Shown: positions 7,778 to 14,727 of the stretch, in pieces
Numbering within the stretch: position 1 is the stretch's first letter
Layout of the letters: every line of letters starts with the position of its first letter
Assembly: GCA_947307375.1 (NCBI GenBank)
Contig: CAMZIX010000019.1
Coordinates: 1-15,201 of the forward strand
Length of the DNA: 15,201 bases
Direction of reading: 5' to 3'
From: an uncultured Clostridia bacterium
GTDB taxonomy: Bacteria; Bacillota_A; Clostridia; Oscillospirales; Oscillospiraceae
Made by a program: the position numbers and the translations under genes
The notes under the pieces: generated by a model
Databases searched by the model: none
The model's input: the letters and a program-made list of their open reading frames with translations, nothing else
Told to the model about the DNA's origin: nothing

Positions 7778-7820
7778 AAAAGACGCCTTCCTTATCCGAT
7801 AGATAAAGAAGGCGTCTTTT
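7778..7820 (-). terminator. Rho-independent terminator of the kinase/zinc-ribbon operon
   Basis: A 13-bp perfect stem (AAAAGACGCCTTC with its complement), one mismatch, 5 more pairs (TTATC/GATAA) and a CGATA loop. Read in the gene direction it ends in TTTT. It starts 42 nt after the stop of the last zinc-ribbon gene. With its symmetric A/T ends it could also work on the other strand. It separates the two main operons; the 7591-7862 gap otherwise holds the promoter and dyad listed separately, and no gene. Confidence 0.85.
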
Positions 7821-7862
7821 CTGACTGCGGTCCGGCCGACGCTCCCGCACGCCTGCGTAAGC

Positions 7863-8561
7863 TTATTTATCGCAGGATTTGTACTGCAGGACCGTATTGA
7901 TATTGTATTTGGCCGCATTGTCGCCATACAGGAACGACCCGTCGTAGACCTCTCCGTGAATCCGGATCGCCGGATTGAAGAAGAGCGTCTCGGCCGTGCC
8001 GAGCTTGCCGATATTGCCGACACGCTCGAAGGAGATATTCTTGTCGAACACGCGCTTATACTCGGCCGTGCTGATAAACATGTCAAAGGAGGAGCCGTCG
8101 GGACGCGTGCAGAAGCAGACGACATAGGTGGGTTCCTTTTCGTTGCTCATCCACGCATGGACAGTCATCGGATCGATCTTGGCTACGTCGACATAGACCT
8201 TGTCGTACTTGACCGAATACTTGGTATACTCGGTCTCCGGTCCATGATTGGCTTGATAGGCTCTCCAGGCGAAAAAGAGGACGCCGATCAGGGCGAGGAT
8301 CACGACGACGGGGATCTTTGTTTTCGGACGGGCGGGAAAGCTCTCGGGGAACGCGTCCGGCTGCTCTTCCTGCGCTTTCGGCGCGGGAGCAGGCTGCGCG
8401 GGGCTACTTTGTTCCGGACGCGGTCCAGCGGGCCGCCGATCGTTCTGCGACGGCGTCCGGGCGGGACGCGGCGCGGCAGGCGCCGGGTTCTTCGCGCCGC
8501 AGCAGGCGCAGTAAAAATCGGTGTCCTGGTTTTTCGTATCACACTCTTTGCAGATCCACAT
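7863..8561 (-). CDS. Zinc-ribbon single-pass membrane protein (232 aa), unknown function
   Basis: I do not recognise the full protein. Visible parts: an N-terminal zinc ribbon with CX2CX10CX2C (Cys4, 7, 18, 21); a Pro/Ala/Gln-rich linker (about 25-80); one membrane helix (about 83-98); and an extracytoplasmic domain of about 130 residues with aromatic and beta-like segments. The layout suggests the ribbon faces the cytoplasm and the C-terminal domain is outside. The first 22 residues closely resemble those of the preceding gene product (MW-C--C-TKN-D-D--CACCG), so the two N-termini are paralogous although the rest differs. The ATG has GGGAGG seven bases upstream. The gene is the last of its operon, 18 nt after its neighbour and before a terminator. 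It may be a sensor or substrate of the operon's kinase/phosphatase pair; this is inference. Confidence 0.85.
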   Translation of the reverse strand: MWICKECDTKNQDTDFYCACCGAKNPAPAAPRPARTPSQNDRRPAGPRPEQSSPAQPAPAPKAQEEQPDAFPESFPARPKTKIPVVVILALIGVLFFAWRAYQANHGPETEYTKYSVKYDKVYVDVAKIDPMTVHAWMSNEKEPTYVVCFCTRPDGSSFDMFISTAEYKRVFDKNISFERVGNIGKLGTAETLFFNPAIRIHGEVYDGSFLYGDNAAKYNINTVLQYKSCDK

Positions 8562-8579
8562 ACTGCATCCTCCCCCGCT

Positions 8580-9380
8580 TTACTGAACGTTTGCAACAGA
8601 GATATAGGCGGCGCCGGTGAATTTCATTGTGCCGCCTTCCACGCTGATCTGTGCGATGACCGCTTTTCCCGGCCGATGGTCATAGGCGCAGCGCAGGCCG
8701 ACGACCATGCCGTCCTGCTTGATCCAGGTGCCGTTGAGGACGAAGGAATCGTAGGCAATCCACTCCCCGCCGACGCCGACGCCGAAATCGTGCGTGTCCT
8801 TGACCGGATGCCAGCGGCAGATGATCTCGCCGTCCTTCCACATCGCCTGGAACTCCGAAGCGTGCTTCCGCCTGAAGATGATCATGACCCAGTACAGGAC
8901 GTAGCAGAGGATTACGGCCGGCGTCATCAGGGGTTCCATCATCTCGGACGTCACCAGAGCCGTACCGCCGAGTTTCTCCACGAGGTCGCCGAGAAGCCAG
9001 GAGGGCAGATAGGAGAGAAGCGCTCCGGCCCATGTGCCCAGAAGAAAGCAGCCGATCAAGTGCTTAAGCCAGTAGCCCAAATGATTATTGAGCCGCGTTG
9101 ATGGATTCTCGGGTATTTTGACCGCGCCGCGAAGCTCCATCAGCCTCTTTTCCTCATAGCTCAGCTCTTTTTTTCTCGGTTCCGCGACCTGGGTACGGCT
9201 CGTGCTCTGCGCGCGCGGCGTATTCTGGGAAGCGGCAGGCCGGCTTGCCGACCCGGACTGGTTGTTCCCGACGGGGCGGGAGGCCTTCGGCGCAGCCGAC
9301 GCTGGTCTTGCGTTCCCGCAGCAGGCGCAGAAGCGATCGTCATCGTTGTTCTTGGTTTCACATACGCTGCACGTCCACAT
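8580..9380 (-). CDS. Zinc-ribbon protein with two membrane helices (266 aa), unknown function
   Basis: No family recognised beyond the ribbon. Residues 1-22 form a CX2CX10CX2C zinc ribbon (Cys4, 7, 18, 21). Residues 23-70 are Ser/Asn/Pro-rich and probably disordered. A charged helix (about 71-85) precedes two hydrophobic helices (about 104-125 and 151-169). The C-terminal stretch of about 95 residues (172-266) is Gly/aromatic-rich and beta-like. With two helices and RRKHA directly after the second, both ends should be cytoplasmic. The ATG lies 21 nt after the protease gene; GAGGAG is about 11 nt upstream. The N-terminus is paralogous to that of the next gene, with the same spacing and CACCG signature. 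It may act as an adaptor in the kinase/vWA module. The gene is certain; the function is not. Confidence 0.85.
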   Translation of the reverse strand: MWTCSVCETKNNDDDRFCACCGNARPASAAPKASRPVGNNQSGSASRPAASQNTPRAQSTSRTQVAEPRKKELSYEEKRLMELRGAVKIPENPSTRLNNHLGYWLKHLIGCFLLGTWAGALLSYLPSWLLGDLVEKLGGTALVTSEMMEPLMTPAVILCYVLYWVMIIFRRKHASEFQAMWKDGEIICRWHPVKDTHDFGVGVGGEWIAYDSFVLNGTWIKQDGMVVGLRCAYDHRPGKAVIAQISVEGGTMKFTGAAYISVANVQ

Positions 9381-9401
9381 AACTTCTCTGTCTCCTCAGG
9401 A

Positions 9402-10679
9402 TCATTCTTTTTTGAAGCTCGTCTTGATCGTAAAGCCCGTATTCTCCTCGGGTGCAGGCGCCGGGGGTTCGTCAAGATCCGCCGGTATCGTGAAGGAATC
9501 GGAAAAGACCGGCTTCGGAGCCGCAGACGCAGGCGCCGGGGCGGACGAGGCGGGCATTTTCCCCATATGGTAGGATACCACCGGTTCGACCGGTCTCCCG
9601 GCAGGCTCCGGGTTGTCAGCCGGTCCGGCCGTCGGCTCGGGCCGCGGGGAATAAACGGGTTCCGGCGGCGGAGTGGGCGGTGCTTCCGGGGAGGGCGATG
9701 CCGTCACGGCGGGGGCAGGCTGCGGCTTCCGTCTGGAAAGCCCGATCACGACCGCCAGCACGAAGGCGCCGACGGCGACCCAGATCAGCGCATGCCAGAC
9801 GACGCGGCTGCTCCCGGATCCGGCCTTGCCGATATAATAGTCCGCATGGCAGCGGTCCAGGAACTTGGTCAGCTCTTTGCCGTCGATCGCCATCTGAACC
9901 TTGGCTGCGTCTTCCGCATCGACGAAGCCTATCGTGTTGACGCCGACGACGCGGCCGTTTTCATCCACGAGCGGACCGCCGGAGTTGCCGTGCGTGATGC
10001 TTGCCTCATGCTGGATATAGTCCACGCCGCCGATCGTAACATGGAGCCGCGAGACATTGCCCTGCGTGACGCTCAGATCATCCATGCGGGACGGCGCGTA
10101 CTGAATGAATACCGCTTCCAGCTCAGAGGAAGTGCCGTAACTGTATGATGAAACATCGGCCACGTCGGCCAGGCCGGGATATCCGATCGCATACACGGTA
10201 TCCGTCACCGCAAGCTCCTGCATATCGCTCATCGCGGCGGGCTTGCGGGTCCGGATGGGCGCCTCCAGGCGGATCAGCGCAAGATCCGCCCCGTCGGAGA
10301 GCGTGACGTCCCTGTCATAGTCGGCGGGGTAGGCCACGTTGTCCGCCAGCACATAGACTTTCAGGCTCAGGGTCATCCCGGTAGCGATCAACAGCTCATT
10401 CTTGCGCGCCTGAAAATCGATCCCGGACATCTCCAGGTCCAGGACGTGCCGGTTCGTGACGACGGCCGTGACCTCGCCGTCCTTGGGTCCGATGCAGATG
10501 CCCGTACCCATCCAGAAGCCGTCCAGGACCGGTTCCCCGTCGATGCAGCAAACCAGAACGACGCGGACCACGCTGTTGCGCGCGTCCTGCACGGGGTTGT
10601 CTGCGGAGGCGGCCGGACAGAGGCCGAGCAGCAGGAGAAGGATCATCAGGATCGGCAAAAAGCCGCGCAGTTTTTTCAT
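9402..10679 (-). CDS. Membrane-anchored trypsin-like serine protease with Pro-rich cytoplasmic tail
   Basis: A 425-residue S1-family (HtrA/DegP-like fold) protease. A signal peptide occupies about 1-28 (MKKLRGFLPILMILLLLLGL, then AASA). The catalytic triad is visible: His78 in VTNRHVL, Asp132 in ADLALIRL, Ser233 in HGNSGGPL. No PDZ domain follows. A membrane helix spans about 293-315, then RRK and a 110-residue Pro/Ala-rich tail that should lie in the cytoplasm. The tail carries FTIPADL (396-402) and FTIKTSF (416-422), which resemble the C-terminal motifs of the kinase and DUF805 protein. The ATG at 10679 is chosen because it begins a good signal peptide and has GGGAG upstream; the in-frame extension to 10841 is basic junk overlapping the DUF805 gene. 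It probably cleaves envelope proteins, linked to internal signalling through its tail. Confidence 0.9.
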   Translation of the reverse strand: MKKLRGFLPILMILLLLLGLCPAASADNPVQDARNSVVRVVLVCCIDGEPVLDGFWMGTGICIGPKDGEVTAVVTNRHVLDLEMSGIDFQARKNELLIATGMTLSLKVYVLADNVAYPADYDRDVTLSDGADLALIRLEAPIRTRKPAAMSDMQELAVTDTVYAIGYPGLADVADVSSYSYGTSSELEAVFIQYAPSRMDDLSVTQGNVSRLHVTIGGVDYIQHEASITHGNSGGPLVDENGRVVGVNTIGFVDAEDAAKVQMAIDGKELTKFLDRCHADYYIGKAGSGSSRVVWHALIWVAVGAFVLAVVIGLSRRKPQPAPAVTASPSPEAPPTPPPEPVYSPRPEPTAGPADNPEPAGRPVEPVVSYHMGKMPASSAPAPASAAPKPVFSDSFTIPADLDEPPAPAPEENTGFTIKTSFKKE

Positions 10680-10726
10680 CGAATCATTCACTCCCGTCTG
10701 TCTGACGAAGCTGGATCGCCGCGCGA

Positions 10727-11374
10727 TCAGAAGTCGGTCGGAGTCTGCCAGAGATCGTCGACCGCGCTCTTCTCGGCGGGTGTTTTCTCGGCCGGAGCGG
10801 GGCGCGGCGCAGACGCCGCGGCGCGCAGAGAGGTCCCGCAATAGGTGCAGAAGCCGGCCGTTTCCGAAACGACCGCCCCACAGGAAGGGCAGTTGCGTGT
10901 TTTCGCAGCAGGCGCGGGGGCAGGCTCCGCTCTCCTGACGGGGGCGGGCGCAGACGCGGCAGACGGCGCCGGGGCCGGTTCGATCTTCGCATCGAACAGC
11001 TTTTTCGGGTTGGGGCCGTAGGCGTTGTCGCCGGGCTCACTGTCCTGGCACATCCACACGAGCAAAAGAATAAAGCCAACGGCCGGGATCAGCGCAAAGA
11101 GGATATTCCAGCCGGAGCGCCCGGTGTCATGCAGACGGCGAACGGCGACGGCCAGTCCGGGGATCAGCGCAGCGATCCCGTAGATGCCGAGAAGGCCCAT
11201 CGGGAGGGCGGAGCCGCGCCCGGAATCGCCATTGAACAACGCCGCGGCAAGATAGCACACGACATAAATGATCATGGTGAACAGGAAGAATTTCCAGTAT
11301 TCGCTCCGTCTTGCCCTGGCCTTAAAGTCTGCGTAGTGTTTGAATACATTGCTTACCGCTTCCATCATGCTCAT
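10727..11374 (-). CDS. DUF805 membrane protein with C-terminal zinc ribbon
   Basis: A 215-residue fusion. The N-terminal DUF805 domain shows its hallmarks: RRSEYWKFFLF (22-32), RRLHDTGRSGWN (79-90) and GDNAYGPNP (115-123), with three or four membrane helices (about 28-48, 58-78, 90-110). A Pro/Ala-rich linker follows, then a zinc ribbon CX2CX10CX2C (Cys162, 165, 176, 179), another Pro-rich stretch and the C-terminal LWQTPTDF. DUF805 has no firmly known function. The ribbon and tail are expected in the cytoplasm. The ATG has AGAGGAG nine bases upstream, 18 nt after the kinase stop. The final PTDF is identical to the end of the kinase encoded just upstream, which suggests a shared docking or phosphorylation site. 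Domain call firm, role inferred. Confidence 0.9.
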   Translation of the reverse strand: MSMMEAVSNVFKHYADFKARARRSEYWKFFLFTMIIYVVCYLAAALFNGDSGRGSALPMGLLGIYGIAALIPGLAVAVRRLHDTGRSGWNILFALIPAVGFILLLVWMCQDSEPGDNAYGPNPKKLFDAKIEPAPAPSAASAPAPVRRAEPAPAPAAKTRNCPSCGAVVSETAGFCTYCGTSLRAAASAPRPAPAEKTPAEKSAVDDLWQTPTDF

Positions 11375-11392
11375 GGTCCAAGTCTCCTCTCA

Positions 11393-12484
11393 TCAGAAAT
11401 CCGTGGGGATATAAAACAGGGATGAATCGCTTTTGCTCTTTGGCTTTTCCGGCTCCTCGGCCGGGATCTCTTCGCTTCGGGGCAGACGCTCGGGGAGAAT
11501 GATCACCGAGCCGTCGCTTACGGCCGGTCCTTTGGCGGACATGCGGATCGTCGTCGTGAAGGCGCTTTTTTTCTCCGGGGCGGGCGCCGGCGTCGGTCCG
11601 ACCGCGTCAACGTCGCCGGTGATGCGCTTGAGCTCCTGCAGGACGTAGTTCATGTCCGGCCGGTCCCCGGGCTCCTTCAGCAGCATCATCCGGATCAGCG
11701 CCCTGAGCCGCAGCGGGATGTCGCCGGATACCTTCAGGCTGCCGCCGTCGAGCAGCGCGCCGAAGGCAAAGCCGTATTCGTCCTCGTCAAAGGCCGGCAT
11801 CTCGCCGGTCCAATAGAGGTGGAACAGCAGGCCGAGGCTGAAGACGTCCACCTTGGTCGTCAAATGGAGCTCCTCGCCGTCGAACACCACGCGGCCGGTC
11901 TCCGGCGCGATGTAGGGCTCGCTGAGCGGAATGCCCTTCACCTCCGGCGGATCGTATTCAAAATAGCATCCGTCAAAGTCGATCAGCTTGGCGACCAGTT
12001 TTCCGCCCTTGCTGCGCTTGAACAGGATATTGTCCGGACGGATGTCCGCATAGACCAGCTTTTTCTGGTGCAGACGCAGCATGTTGAGCGCCAGCGTTTT
12101 CAGCAGCAGGTATTTTTCCTCCTGCGGGAGGGCTGCGATGTCCTTGACGTCGATGTTCACGGCATCAATGCGCTCGGTAACGACATGATAGCGGCATTTC
12201 CAGAGGAAAAAGTCCTGGATGGTGACGATGTTGCCGCTGTCACAGGCGTTGACGGCGTCGTAAATGGCGCGCTTGTTCTTGTAGAATTTGATGCCGGCGG
12301 CGCGTTTCTCGCGGATCATGTCCTCGCTGTAGCTGTCGGTATCGTTGGGACAGACAGGGTCTTTGAAGCGCTTGATGAACCACTTCTTCCCGTCTTTTTT
12401 CGCAAAAGTCCACTGGGCTCCGCCGGACAGATTATAGAAATCGTTTTCCAGCTCATAGCCCTTTACGATCGTCCGCTCAGCCAT
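11393..12484 (-). CDS. Ser/Thr protein kinase-like protein with atypical catalytic motifs
   Basis: A 363-residue soluble protein with a eukaryotic-type kinase fold at about 10-290 and a disordered tail. Visible elements: FIKRF with Lys38 (ATP lysine); Glu59 in the C-helix region; catalytic loop VYADIRPDN with Asp147 and Asn152, so HRD is replaced by YAD; IDFDG at 168-172, so DFG becomes DFD (Asp169 kept); APE at 193-195; VDVFSLG with Asp213; and GDRPDM with Arg275. The glycine loop is degenerate (LSGGAQW). The key catalytic residues are present, so it may be active. The tail is Pro/Lys/Glu-rich and ends LFYIPTDF. The start overlaps the PP2C stop by 8 nt, suggesting translational coupling. Together with vWA and PP2C neighbours this matches the kinase of TerY-P-like triads. 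Its substrates are probably proteins of the same operon. Confidence 0.88.
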   Translation of the reverse strand: MAERTIVKGYELENDFYNLSGGAQWTFAKKDGKKWFIKRFKDPVCPNDTDSYSEDMIREKRAAGIKFYKNKRAIYDAVNACDSGNIVTIQDFFLWKCRYHVVTERIDAVNIDVKDIAALPQEEKYLLLKTLALNMLRLHQKKLVYADIRPDNILFKRSKGGKLVAKLIDFDGCYFEYDPPEVKGIPLSEPYIAPETGRVVFDGEELHLTTKVDVFSLGLLFHLYWTGEMPAFDEDEYGFAFGALLDGGSLKVSGDIPLRLRALIRMMLLKEPGDRPDMNYVLQELKRITGDVDAVGPTPAPAPEKKSAFTTTIRMSAKGPAVSDGSVIILPERLPRSEEIPAEEPEKPKSKSDSSLFYIPTDF

Positions 12485-13487
12485 GCTCCGCTTCCTTTTC
12501 GCGCCTTACGGCCAAAAATGTCTCCTGATACTTCTGCCACAGGAGCAGGAGCTGCTCCTGATCCTCCTTCTCCACAGCAAGCTGCAGAGGAAGGATATAG
12601 TCCTGCTCCAGCTCACTCAGCCGGGGAAGGAACGTCTCCTTCAGTTCCGGAAAGCTTTCGAAGCCCAGGGCGGCCATCTGCAGCGTGTGGTCGTCCGCAG
12701 AGACCGCGCCGATCTCGCTGCGCAGCAGGCGCTCCCATTCCGCCGGCGTCTCCGCCTGCCGCAGCGTGTCCAGCAGCAGCCATTCCAGCCGGATCGGCGA
12801 ATCGAAATAGGAAAACACACCGTCCGAAGCCGAAAGGATCAGGCAGGGGCTTTTCACCAGCATTTCCGCAAAATGGATCTCAAAGGGGACGGTGGCGTTG
12901 ACGGAATTGCTCAGGATCCCGTCCCTGGCCAGATCTTCGAAGGGATCGTAATTGCCGACGACGTCGTCGGCGCTGAGCTGCCGGAGCCCGGCGGGCAGAA
13001 ACACGTAATTCCTGGAATTCCCCGCCCAGAAGCTGCAGAGACGCACATAATGATCGGGGAGCTTTTCCGCCGCGACCGCGGCGAGCGTCGTCGGAAGAGA
13101 CTTGCTCAGACGGCTGACGACGAACCGGGGCGCGGTAAGGTCCTCAAGCAGCGCGTTGGCGTCGCGGATCGCGGCGCTCAGCCTTGCCTCCAGATCCTCG
13201 GCCAGTTCCGGGGCCGTGCTGTTGTGAAAACGCTCCTTCGCAAGCTCGGCGAACCATTGATACAGGCTGCGGCCGGCCACATGGGAGGCAATGCGGGCCC
13301 CGGTCCAGTTGTCCGCCTCGGGATAGCGTCTGGCGCCCGTTCCTCCGCAGCCGTCAAGGACGCCGATCAGCACCCGCTCCTCATCCGGGACGAAGATGAC
13401 GCGCTCGTCTTCACAGTCTGCCTCAGGCGCATGATCCTCCGCACACGGCGCGCTGTGCACATACAGCGACAGAGTCACAAATGCCAT
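12477..13487 (-). CDS. PP2C-family protein phosphatase
   Basis: A 336-residue phosphatase expected to remove phosphates added by the kinase encoded directly downstream. Motifs: GVLDGCGG (Asp45), LPTTLAAV (131-138), AGNSRNYVF (155-163, the GDSR motif with Asn for Asp), SASDGVFSYF (Asp222) and SADDHTLQMA (Asp265/266, the late metal motif). A helical, charged extension of about 60 residues (about 275-336) follows the catalytic core. There is no signal peptide or membrane helix, so it is cytoplasmic. The ATG has AAAGGTG upstream and lies 9 nt after the vWA gene; the stop overlaps the kinase start by 8 nt. The vWA-PP2C-kinase order is the conserved core of TerY-P type modules. PP2C membership is clear despite the altered GDSR motif. 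Confidence 0.9.
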   Translation of the reverse strand: MAFVTLSLYVHSAPCAEDHAPEADCEDERVIFVPDEERVLIGVLDGCGGTGARRYPEADNWTGARIASHVAGRSLYQWFAELAKERFHNSTAPELAEDLEARLSAAIRDANALLEDLTAPRFVVSRLSKSLPTTLAAVAAEKLPDHYVRLCSFWAGNSRNYVFLPAGLRQLSADDVVGNYDPFEDLARDGILSNSVNATVPFEIHFAEMLVKSPCLILSASDGVFSYFDSPIRLEWLLLDTLRQAETPAEWERLLRSEIGAVSADDHTLQMAALGFESFPELKETFLPRLSELEQDYILPLQLAVEKEDQEQLLLLWQKYQETFLAVRREKEAEHG

Positions 13488-13496
13488 AACGCACCT

Positions 13497-14234
13497 TTAC
13501 TGCTGGATCGTCTTCACCAGCAGCTGAACGATCTGGGAATATTCCTCGCTGCGCGCGAGCTCGTTGAGCGTATCCGCGAACTGATTGGCCTTCGTCGCCA
13601 CATGGATGACGTTGTCCCAGCCGTTCGTGATGGTCGTCCAGCGCTCCTCATTCGGCGCATAGAGCAGCAGACGTTTGCTTTCGTAGTTCATATAGCCGGT
13701 GTTGTTTCCTCCGGCGGCGCCCCACCACGCGGTCAGCTCGTTAAAGTCCTTCGCCATCGATTTCGGATAGAGGTCGACGTTCTTTCCGTAGCCGAGTTCA
13801 TGCGTGGCCGCGTCGGTCCACAGCACAATGATCTGGCGACGGTCAATGCCCGGCTTTTCCTTGGCCCAATTGGACCGGATGGCAAAAGCCAGCGCCTCCA
13901 GGCCGTCTTCCGGGTCGTCTCCGCCGCCGACCGCCTGGATGGAGTCGACGACCGCGCGGAATTTATCTTCCTCCTCGGGCATGGTAAAGAAGGGCGTGAC
14001 CTGCATCGGCGTTTCATGGTCTTCCAGATAAGCGACATAGTCGCGGAAAGCGATCACGCGGATCCGCATCTGGTTGACCTCACGATGATCCGCCGCCATT
14101 TTGGTGCAGATATCGTCATACAGGCGGTTCGCGTTCTCCTTCACGGTCTGGATGCAGCGCCACATGCTCCCCGTCGCGTCGATCACCAGAACGATGTCGA
14201 CGTCGAATTTCTTTTTTCTGTAATTCCCGGCCAT
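13497..14234 (-). CDS. vWA-domain protein (TerY-like MIDAS protein)
   Basis: A 245-residue von Willebrand A domain filling almost the whole protein. The metal-ion site shows DATGSMW (Asp19, Thr21, Ser23), the GGGDDPEDG loop (103-111) and WTDAATHE (Asp141). The DxTGS variant and the GGGDDPE loop are typical of bacterial intracellular vWA proteins. No signal peptide or membrane helix. The ATG has AGAGGT nine bases upstream; it lies 6 nt after the small zinc-ribbon gene and 9 nt before the PP2C gene. Such vWA domains usually act as metal-dependent protein-binding platforms, here probably gathering the kinase, phosphatase and zinc-ribbon substrates. TerY-like is a name by context and motif, not a proven orthology; no terC/D/Z genes are in the window. 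Confidence 0.9.
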   Translation of the reverse strand: MAGNYRKKKFDVDIVLVIDATGSMWRCIQTVKENANRLYDDICTKMAADHREVNQMRIRVIAFRDYVAYLEDHETPMQVTPFFTMPEEEDKFRAVVDSIQAVGGGDDPEDGLEALAFAIRSNWAKEKPGIDRRQIIVLWTDAATHELGYGKNVDLYPKSMAKDFNELTAWWGAAGGNNTGYMNYESKRLLLYAPNEERWTTITNGWDNVIHVATKANQFADTLNELARSEEYSQIVQLLVKTIQQ

Positions 14235-14240
14235 TGTTCT

Positions 14241-14486
14241 CTACCTCTCTTTATTCTTTTTTCTTCTTGCAAAGATATTTCTGATCGAAGGGAGGCCCCG
14301 TTCCCGACGTTCCGTCCGGGCCTCCGGCAGAAGCGCCCGCTCGGGTCCCGTCTCGCAGTCCGCGCCCGGCAGCGGCGCGCCTTGGGGCTCATAGAAGAAT
14401 CTCTCGCTGAATTCCGTTTTTTCTCTGCAGCGAGGGCAGCTTTTCGCTCCGTATTTGATTTTCCTGCCGCAATGGATGCAAATCAT
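14241..14486 (-). CDS. Small zinc-ribbon protein (81 aa)
   Basis: First gene of the kinase operon. The protein starts MICIHCGRK and holds a zinc ribbon with CX2CX10CX2C (Cys3, 6, 17, 20), then an Arg/Glu/Pro-rich tail ending in a strongly basic stretch (about 66-81). I chose ATG at 14486 because GGAGA lies seven bases upstream; a GTG at 14504 in the same frame has no ribosome site. With this start the ribbon begins at the N-terminus, as in the two later zinc-ribbon proteins. It ends 6 nt before the vWA gene. Likely a soluble partner of the vWA/kinase core; function unknown. Being short, it is the least certain gene of the operon, but the cysteine motif and spacing support it. Confidence 0.75.
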   Translation of the reverse strand: MICIHCGRKIKYGAKSCPRCREKTEFSERFFYEPQGAPLPGADCETGPERALLPEARTERRERGLPSIRNIFARRKKNKER

Positions 14487-14571
14487 AGGTTTTCTCCGTT
14501 TCACGACATCAAAAAAGCCGACTCATAACAGGCGGGCGTCAGATGAAAACAATATATATTCCCTCTATATT

Positions 14572-14600
14572 AAGTTATCACAGCCACTGTCTTTTGTCAA
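14572..14600 (-). promoter_or_regulatory. Putative sigma-A promoter of the vWA/PP2C/kinase operon
   Basis: On the minus strand a perfect TTGACA (-35, 14595-14600) is followed 17 nt later by TAACTT (14572-14577); GATAAC two bases upstream (14574-14579) is an alternative -10. The -10 is weak. The spacer contains a small palindrome, ACAG-TGG-CTGT (14580-14590), which might bind a regulator. The site lies between the flavin reductase terminator and the first zinc-ribbon gene, with a leader of about 80 nt. The rest of the 14487-14655 gap shows an AT-rich block and no gene. Confidence 0.6.
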
Positions 14601-14655
14601 TTTGCTGTCCGAGAGAACAGCTCCGTTTTCTCTCTTTTCAAAAGCCGGATACGGC

Positions 14656-14700
14656 AGGAAAAGCACGCCTGCGCGGGCATCGCGCAGACGTGCTTTTCCT
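14656..14700 (-). terminator. Rho-independent terminator after the flavin reductase gene
   Basis: A 12-bp perfect outer stem (AGGAAAAGCACG with its complement), one mismatch, then 7 GC-rich pairs (CTGCGCG/CGCGCAG) and a GGCAT loop. It lies 27 nt after the stop of the flavin reductase-like gene. The T4 run is inside the end of the stem. It isolates the kinase operon from upstream transcription and could work in both directions. Confidence 0.85.
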
Positions 14701-14727
14701 GATTCGGCTCTTTTCCGCTTCTCCGCT

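Noticed and set aside
10680..10841. Extension of the protease N-terminus to 10841
   Set aside because: It reads through the end of the DUF805 gene in another frame and would bury an obvious signal peptide behind 54 Arg-rich residues.
13497..14234. Full tellurium-resistance (ter) locus
   Set aside because: The vWA, PP2C and kinase genes resemble TerY-P triads, but no TerC, TerD/Z or other ter gene is in the window.
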